Shown here: positions 7,262 to 10,302 of the stretch, piece after piece
Layout: every line of letters begins with the position of its first letter
Position numbering within the stretch: the stretch's first letter is position 1
Source of the DNA: a bacterium
Lineage (GTDB): Bacteria; SZUA-79; Acidulodesulfobacterales; Acidulodesulfobacteraceae
Reading direction: 5' to 3'
Assembly: GCA_021828445.1 (NCBI GenBank)
Contig: JAJZJD010000037.1
Coordinates: 1-10,302, forward strand
Length of the DNA stretch: 10,302 bases
Program-made: the position numbers and the translations under genes
The notes under the pieces: model-generated
Database searches by the model: none
Seen by the model: the letters and a program-made list of their open reading frames with translations, nothing else
Told to the model about the DNA's origin: nothing

Positions 7262-7819
7262 ATGGACGTATCGGCGGCAATCGAATCAAGGCGGGCTTAT
7301 AGGTCTTTGAAAAGAACCGATATAACCGAAGACCTTATAAGAACGCTCGCTCAATCAGCTTCTTTATCGGCGTCTTGCTATAATCATCAACCGTGGAAGT
7401 TTGTGTTTGTTTATGAAGATGCCGTTCTGGAAGAATTAAAAACCGCCCTTTCAAAAGGCAACGATTGGGCGCGAAATGCATCTATGATAATAGCCGTTTT
7501 ATCGAAGGCAGACGACGACTGCGTCTTGGGTTATAGAAAATATTATCTTTTCGATACGGGGATGGCCGCAGCTTTGCTTATACTTAAAGCAACCGAGCTT
7601 GGATACGTCGCTCATCCTATAGCCGGTTATAATCCTGAAGTAGCTAAAAGCGTTATAAAGTCTCCGGACGATATGGAAATAGTAACCCTTATAATATTCG
7701 GCAAACACAAAGAAGAAATAGATCCTATTTTAAGCGAAAAACAAAGAAACGATGAAATTACGCGACCTCAGCGCAAGCCGTTTAACGAATATGCATGTCT
7801 TAATAAATATTGTTTATAA
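7262..7819 (+). CDS. Nitroreductase-family FMN flavoprotein
   Basis: A 185-residue protein of the nitroreductase superfamily, FMN-dependent NAD(P)H oxidoreductases acting on nitro compounds, quinones, enones or flavins. ESRRAYRSL (8-16) matches the N-terminal FMN-phosphate-binding segment with Arg10, Arg11 and Arg14. SCYNHQPWKFVFV (38-50) corresponds to the usual SxxNxQPW flavin-contact motif. LFDTGMAAALLILKATELGY (96-115) is the central helix of the fold, followed by a short strand at VTLIIFGKH. The length fits the smaller subfamily. The C-terminus ends in an unusual CLNKYCL with two cysteines. TGGAGGA 7 nt before the ATG at 7262 is a clear ribosome binding site. The true substrate cannot be read. 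Confidence 0.9.
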   Translation: MDVSAAIESRRAYRSLKRTDITEDLIRTLAQSASLSASCYNHQPWKFVFVYEDAVLEELKTALSKGNDWARNASMIIAVLSKADDDCVLGYRKYYLFDTGMAAALLILKATELGYVAHPIAGYNPEVAKSVIKSPDDMEIVTLIIFGKHKEEIDPILSEKQRNDEITRPQRKPFNEYACLNKYCL

Positions 7820-7853
7820 TGTTAAAATAATTATTATATTTTAAAACAATCTA

Positions 7854-8288
7854 ATGTTCGCCGACTTCTATCTAAATATCGAACTATTTCACCCCGAAGC
7901 CGTTATGCCCAAAAGGGCAATTAGCGGCGATGCGGGATTAGACTTGTTCGTCTGCGAAAAGACGGCATTGGAGCCGGACGTTTTAATTTCCGTCCATACC
8001 GGCATTAAAATAGAATTTCCTGCAGGCTATGCGGCGATTATTAAAGAAAAATCAGGTTTGGCGTTAAAAGAAATAGAAATAAAAGCCGGGGTTATAGACC
8101 ACGAATACAGGGGCGAAATCGTAGTGCTGGCAAAAAACAAATCTAAAGATGCCGTCGCGTTAATGCAGGGTCAGAAAATAGCCCAGATGTTAATAGTTCC
8201 GGTCTGGATAGGCGAGCCTAATTTAGTTAACAATGTCAATGAAGATACCGATAGGAAAGACGGCGGATTCGGGTCAACAGGGTTTTAA
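7854..8288 (+). CDS. dut: Deoxyuridine 5'-triphosphate nucleotidohydrolase (dUTPase)
   Basis: A 144-residue trimeric-type dUTPase that hydrolyses dUTP to dUMP, keeping uracil out of DNA and supplying dTMP synthesis. All five family motifs are present in order: AISGDAGLDL (22-31), KEKSGLALK (64-72), AGVIDHEYRGE (78-88) with the catalytic Asp82 and uracil-stacking Tyr85, GQKIAQMLI (106-114), and the flexible C-terminal RKDGGFGSTG (134-143). In motif 2 the usual PRSG reads EKSG, and in motif 4 the usual Arg reads Lys; both are conservative. The ATG at 7854 is the only start, since an in-frame TAA at 7842 closes the frame, yet no Shine-Dalgarno sequence precedes it. The upstream DNA is nearly pure A+T. 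A small ORF begins 5 bp after its stop, suggesting an operon. Confidence 0.95.
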   Translation: MFADFYLNIELFHPEAVMPKRAISGDAGLDLFVCEKTALEPDVLISVHTGIKIEFPAGYAAIIKEKSGLALKEIEIKAGVIDHEYRGEIVVLAKNKSKDAVALMQGQKIAQMLIVPVWIGEPNLVNNVNEDTDRKDGGFGSTGF

Positions 8289-8293
8289 ATAAA

Positions 8294-8506
8294 ATGAAAA
8301 AAGCCGGCCCTTCTTTAAAGCGGACAGAAAACAACGACGCGGACGGAGGCGGACACGATAGAACAACTTACCGCAATCTTTTCGAAAGAATCAAGCCTGA
8401 CGAAAAAGAAAAAATCAAAGAAAAAATTAATAAAAAAGAGATAAGAAAATATATCGAAGAAGAAAATTCTAAAAATCCCCAAAATCCCGAAGGTAATGGA
8501 AAATAA
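8294..8506 (+). CDS. Small highly charged hypothetical protein
   Basis: A 70-residue ORF lying 5 bp after dut and overlapping the exonuclease start by 11 bp. I do not recognise it. The sequence is very hydrophilic and Lys/Glu-rich: a Gly/Asp-rich segment (DADGGGHD, 16-23) is followed by a probable charged helix over about residues 28-58 (DEKEKIKEKINKKEIRKYIE and on), then a Pro/Asn tail. There is no signal peptide, membrane segment or cysteine. The ribosome binding site is poor, so translation may be coupled to dut. Support for being real is its exact fit between two genes and the lack of any other explanation for about 200 bp. The charged composition could also arise from non-coding A-rich DNA. 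Confidence 0.5.
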   Translation: MKKAGPSLKRTENNDADGGGHDRTTYRNLFERIKPDEKEKIKEKINKKEIRKYIEEENSKNPQNPEGNGK

Positions 8507-9176
8507 AACAGCCGTAATATTCGATACCGAAACCACCGGCTTTACCGAACCTGTTTTGATAGAAGCCGCAGGCATTATTATTAAGGGCAATCCTTTAGAT
8601 GAACAGAACGATACTTTTATTAACCGTTATAACCCGGGCAAACCCATTTCTTTCGGCGCCATGGCGGTTCACAATATATTGGACCGCGAATTAAAAGATT
8701 ATCCCCCGGCTTCCGAATTTAAACTCCCCGATAATACCGCCTATATCATAGGACACAACATAGATTACGACTGGCAGGTAATAGGGAAACCTCCGGTTAA
8801 AAGAATAGATACGCTTTCCATGGCAAAAAGCATATGGCGCGGCTTTGATTCTTATAATTTATCCGCTTTAACCTATGCCTTGACGGAACCGGATAAAAGG
8901 CCGGAAATAAGAGAAGTTCTTATTAACAGACACAACGCCTTAACAGACGCAAAACTTTGTTTAAATATTCTGCGCCTCATATTAAAGGAAAAATCGGAAT
9001 TAACCTCTTGGGGTTTTATATGGAAATTTTCGGAAGAAGCCCGTATTCCTAAAACTATGCCGTTCGGGAAGCATAAAGGAACGCCTATTAAGGATGTTCC
9101 TCAAGATTACAAAGAATGGTTAAAGGTGCAGCCGGATATAGACGAATATTTATTAAAGGCGCTTGAGGCTTTATAA
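8496..9176 (+). CDS. DnaQ-like DEDDh 3'-5' exonuclease, exonuclease X-like
   Basis: A 226-residue protein with the DEDDh exonuclease fold: motif I FDTETTGF with Asp10 and Glu12, motif II GHNIDYDW with Asp92, and motif III HNALTD with His146 and Asp151. These are the four acidic metal ligands plus the general-base histidine. After the nuclease domain comes a C-terminal module with MPFGKHKGTPIKDVPQDY (188-205), like the C-terminal domain of exodeoxyribonuclease X and DUF3820-type proteins. Expected activity is 3'-5' degradation of DNA in repair or end trimming. It lacks the polymerase III epsilon C-terminal clamp-binding region. The ATG overlaps the preceding small ORF by 11 bp and has only AGG 2 nt upstream, which suggests translational coupling. 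Sharing a transcript with dut would join two DNA-quality functions. It converges on the cytochrome gene, 26 bp apart. Confidence 0.88.
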   Translation: MENKTAVIFDTETTGFTEPVLIEAAGIIIKGNPLDEQNDTFINRYNPGKPISFGAMAVHNILDRELKDYPPASEFKLPDNTAYIIGHNIDYDWQVIGKPPVKRIDTLSMAKSIWRGFDSYNLSALTYALTEPDKRPEIREVLINRHNALTDAKLCLNILRLILKEKSELTSWGFIWKFSEEARIPKTMPFGKHKGTPIKDVPQDYKEWLKVQPDIDEYLLKALEAL

Positions 9177-9202
9177 TTATTATGAAAAAACAATACCGGC
9201 AT

Positions 9203-9577
9203 TTATTTTAACGAATTAAGATAATAAGCAACATATTTAACCTGTTTATCGGTTAAAATTTGAGAACAGTAAGGGTCCATCCTACAGCTTCTAACAGCTT
9301 TCTCCGTTTGTTTAATCGAAAGATGTTTATTACCCCACCCGGCAAGAGTCGCTATATTATCGATCCTTTTTCTTTTAACGAAAGAATGGCAACGGACGCA
9401 CCCGGATTTTAGAATAATTTTTTTGCCTTTTAATAAGAAAAGTTCGTGTTTTGTTTTTACGGAAGACTTATGTAAAGCGAAACCATGTTTAACGAAAATA
9501 AATAAAAATCCGGTAAGGAATAAAAAAGAAGTTAATAACAATATTTTTCTAAAAGATATAAAAGGTATTGAAAACAT
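9203..9577 (-). CDS. Membrane-anchored monoheme c-type cytochrome
   Basis: A 124-residue protein with an N-terminal hydrophobic segment (about residues 10-29) preceded by Arg10/Lys11, either an uncleaved anchor or a signal peptide, which places the rest in the periplasm. A single heme-attachment motif CVRCH is at residues 60-64 (Cys60, Cys63, axial His64). The likely sixth ligand is Met100 in SCRMDPYC (97-104). The C-terminal helix TDKQVKYVAYYLNSLK (109-124) is typical of class I cytochrome c domains. Two extra cysteines (98, 104) flank Met100 and could form a disulfide. It probably carries electrons in a respiratory chain; no partner oxidase or reductase is adjacent. The ATG at 9577 has no strong ribosome binding site but follows a well-formed promoter. 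Confidence 0.86.
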   Translation of the reverse strand: MFSIPFISFRKILLLTSFLFLTGFLFIFVKHGFALHKSSVKTKHELFLLKGKKIILKSGCVRCHSFVKRKRIDNIATLAGWGNKHLSIKQTEKAVRSCRMDPYCSQILTDKQVKYVAYYLNSLK

Positions 9578-9612
9578 CCGTATAAAGTTTTAATTTTATA
9601 TAACAGTTTTCT

Positions 9613-9640
9613 ATTATAACATTCAGATAAATATTTTCAA
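9613..9640 (-). promoter_or_regulatory. Promoter for the cytochrome c gene
   Basis: On the - strand, a -35 TTGAAA (9635-9640) and a perfect -10 TATAAT (9613-9618) are separated by 16 bp, a good sigma-70 promoter. The predicted start near 9606 gives a leader of about 28 nt. It points away from the tRNA-cluster promoter, whose -35 begins 28 bp to the right. Confidence 0.72.
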
Positions 9641-9667
9641 TATGTGCTAAGAAAGTAAAAAAATTTG

Positions 9668-9695
9668 TTGACAAGCGGTTAAAAATTTTGATAAT
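9668..9695 (+). promoter_or_regulatory. Strong promoter for the tRNA-tuf operon
   Basis: A consensus -35 TTGACA (9668-9673) is followed after 16 bp by GATAAT (9690-9695), a 5-of-6 match to the -10. Transcription would start about 9702, roughly 35 nt before the first tRNA, and could drive all four tRNAs and tuf. Confidence 0.8.
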
Positions 9696-9738
9696 ATTAA
9701 AGTTTCTAAATTGTTGGATGTTGGGAATTTTTTGCCTT

Positions 9739-9813
9739 GCTGGCGTAGCTCAATGGTAGAGCAGCTGATTTGTAATCAGCAGGTTGCGGGTTCGATTCCC
9801 ATCGCCAGCTCCA
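9739..9813 (+). tRNA. tRNA-Thr (anticodon TGT)
   Basis: A complete cloverleaf. The acceptor GCTGGCG pairs with CGCCAGC (9803-9809). The anticodon stem GCTGA/TCAGC encloses TTTGTAA with the anticodon at 9771-9773. The T arm GCGGGTTCGATTCCCAT is present, the discriminator is T and CCA is encoded. It is the first gene of the tRNA-tuf cluster, equivalent to E. coli thrU. Confidence 0.97.
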
Positions 9814-9837
9814 AAATAAATTAAAGTTGCGGGTTTA

Positions 9838-9923
9838 GGAGAGGTGCCCGAGCGGCTAAAGGGAACAGACTGTAAATCTGTCGGCGCGAGTCTACGAAGG
9901 TTCGAATCCTTCCCTCTCCACCA
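9838..9923 (+). tRNA. tRNA-Tyr (anticodon GTA)
   Basis: An 86-nt class II tRNA with a long variable arm. The acceptor GGAGAGG pairs with CCTCTCC (9913-9919). The anticodon stem ACAGA/TCTGT holds the loop CTGTAAA with the anticodon at 9872-9874. The discriminator is A and CCA is encoded. It is equivalent in position to E. coli tyrU. Confidence 0.97.
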
Positions 9924-9978
9924 TATTATTATAAAATTAAATTAATATAAAATATAATGGATTTTGCATTTTTTAAAT

Positions 9979-10055
9979 GCGGGAATAGCTCAGTTGGCTA
10001 GAGCGTCAGCCTTCCAAGCTGAGGGTCGCGGGTTCGAATCCCGTTTCCCGCTCCA
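9979..10055 (+). tRNA. tRNA-Gly (anticodon TCC)
   Basis: A complete cloverleaf. The acceptor GCGGGAA pairs with TTCCCGC (10045-10051). The anticodon stem TCAGC/GCTGA encloses CTTCCAA with the anticodon at 10013-10015. The discriminator is T and CCA is encoded. It is equivalent to E. coli glyT. Confidence 0.97.
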
Positions 10056-10071
10056 TTTTTTATCGGAGAAT

Positions 10072-10146
10072 GCCCATGTAGCTCAGTGGTGGAGCACTTC
10101 CTTGGTAAGGAAGAGGCCATCGGTTCAATCCCGATCATGGGCTCCA
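10072..10146 (+). tRNA. tRNA-Thr (anticodon GGT)
   Basis: A complete cloverleaf. The acceptor GCCCATG pairs with CATGGGC (10136-10142). The anticodon stem CTTCC/GGAAG encloses TTGGTAA with the anticodon at 10104-10106. The discriminator is T and CCA is encoded. It lies 42 bp before tuf, as thrT does in E. coli. Confidence 0.97.
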
Positions 10147-10188
10147 AAATAAAAATAAAAATGATTAATTTTTCATAGGAGGAACTAA

Positions 10189-10302
10189 ATGTCCAAAGAG
10201 AAATTCGACAGATCTAAGCCCCATGTCAACATAGGAACCATAGGTCACGTTGACCACGGCAAAACAACATTAACCGCTGCAATTACGAAAGTTCTTGCAA
10301 AA
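10189..10302 (+). CDS. tuf: Elongation factor Tu (3'-truncated by the window)
   Basis: The first 38 codons of EF-Tu, the GTPase that delivers aminoacyl-tRNA to the ribosome. The N-terminus MSKEKFDRSKPHVNIGTIG runs into the P-loop GHVDHGKTTLT, followed by AAITKVLAK, an unmistakable EF-Tu start. The frame is open to the right edge, and about 360 residues should follow. A strong ribosome binding site AGGAGG (10177-10182) precedes the ATG by 6 nt. It lies 42 bp after tRNA-Thr(GGT), with no obvious terminator or new promoter between, so it is probably co-transcribed with the tRNAs, which are then cut out of the primary transcript. Confidence 0.97.
   Translation, partial: MSKEKFDRSKPHVNIGTIGHVDHGKTTLTAAITKVLAK

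Noticed and set aside
7822..7844. Inverted repeat TTAAAATA / TATTTTAA with a 7-nt loop between the nitroreductase gene and dut
   Set aside because: The stem is entirely A+T in very AT-rich DNA with no following T-run of note; too weak to call a terminator or operator.
8315..8590. A 91-codon - strand ORF with a Phe-rich hydrophobic stretch
   Set aside because: The hydrophobic run is the antisense of Lys/Glu-rich codons of the + strand small ORF, and it overlaps the exonuclease start.
9964..10152. A 62-codon + strand ORF overlapping tRNA-Gly and tRNA-Thr(GGT)
   Set aside because: It reads through two complete tRNA genes; peptides such as GIAQLARASAFQAEGRGFESR are a known artefact of translating tRNA sequence.
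1..10302. CRISPR array, insertion sequence, integrase or attachment site
   Set aside because: No regularly spaced repeats, transposase or integrase reading frames were found. The tRNA genes have intact 3' ends with no partial duplicate seen nearby.

Overview
This is an AT-rich bacterial chromosome segment (roughly 35-40% G+C by eye, not computed) with tightly packed ordinary genes. I see no mobile element, phage gene or CRISPR array. A membrane-anchored c-type cytochrome points to a respiring, probably Gram-negative lineage. A tRNA-Thr/Tyr/Gly/Thr-tuf cluster like that of proteobacteria, the low G+C and the gene mix would fit a deltaproteobacteria-like or related anaerobic/acidophilic group. 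That placement is a guess.

Bases 1-6305 hold a pentose-phosphate-pathway locus made of two converging units. On the + strand are a 5'-truncated 6-phosphogluconate dehydrogenase (gnd), a cyclase/kynurenine-formamidase-fold metal hydrolase and glucose-6-phosphate dehydrogenase (zwf). On the - strand, reading leftward, are a stand-alone LigD-type 3'-phosphoesterase domain, transaldolase (tal) and transketolase (tkt). zwf and tkt end 8 bp apart. Together they cover the oxidative branch except the lactonase step, and both carbon-shuffling enzymes of the non-oxidative branch. No recognisable 6-phosphogluconolactonase is visible. The metal hydrolase sitting between gnd and zwf is the natural candidate for that step, and this is the most interesting hypothesis in the window.

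Bases 6306-9577 hold assorted small genes: a DoxX-like membrane protein, a solitary tRNA-His, a nitroreductase-family flavoprotein, a probable dut / small charged protein / DEDD exonuclease operon, and a convergent monoheme cytochrome c. Several promoters can be read directly: an extended -10 ahead of the nitroreductase gene, and two good divergent promoters between the cytochrome and the tRNA cluster.

Bases 9660-10302 hold a strong promoter followed by tRNA-Thr(TGT), tRNA-Tyr(GTA), tRNA-Gly(TCC), tRNA-Thr(GGT) and the start of tuf, which runs off the right edge. The order and anticodons match the E. coli thrU-tyrU-glyT-thrT-tufB operon.
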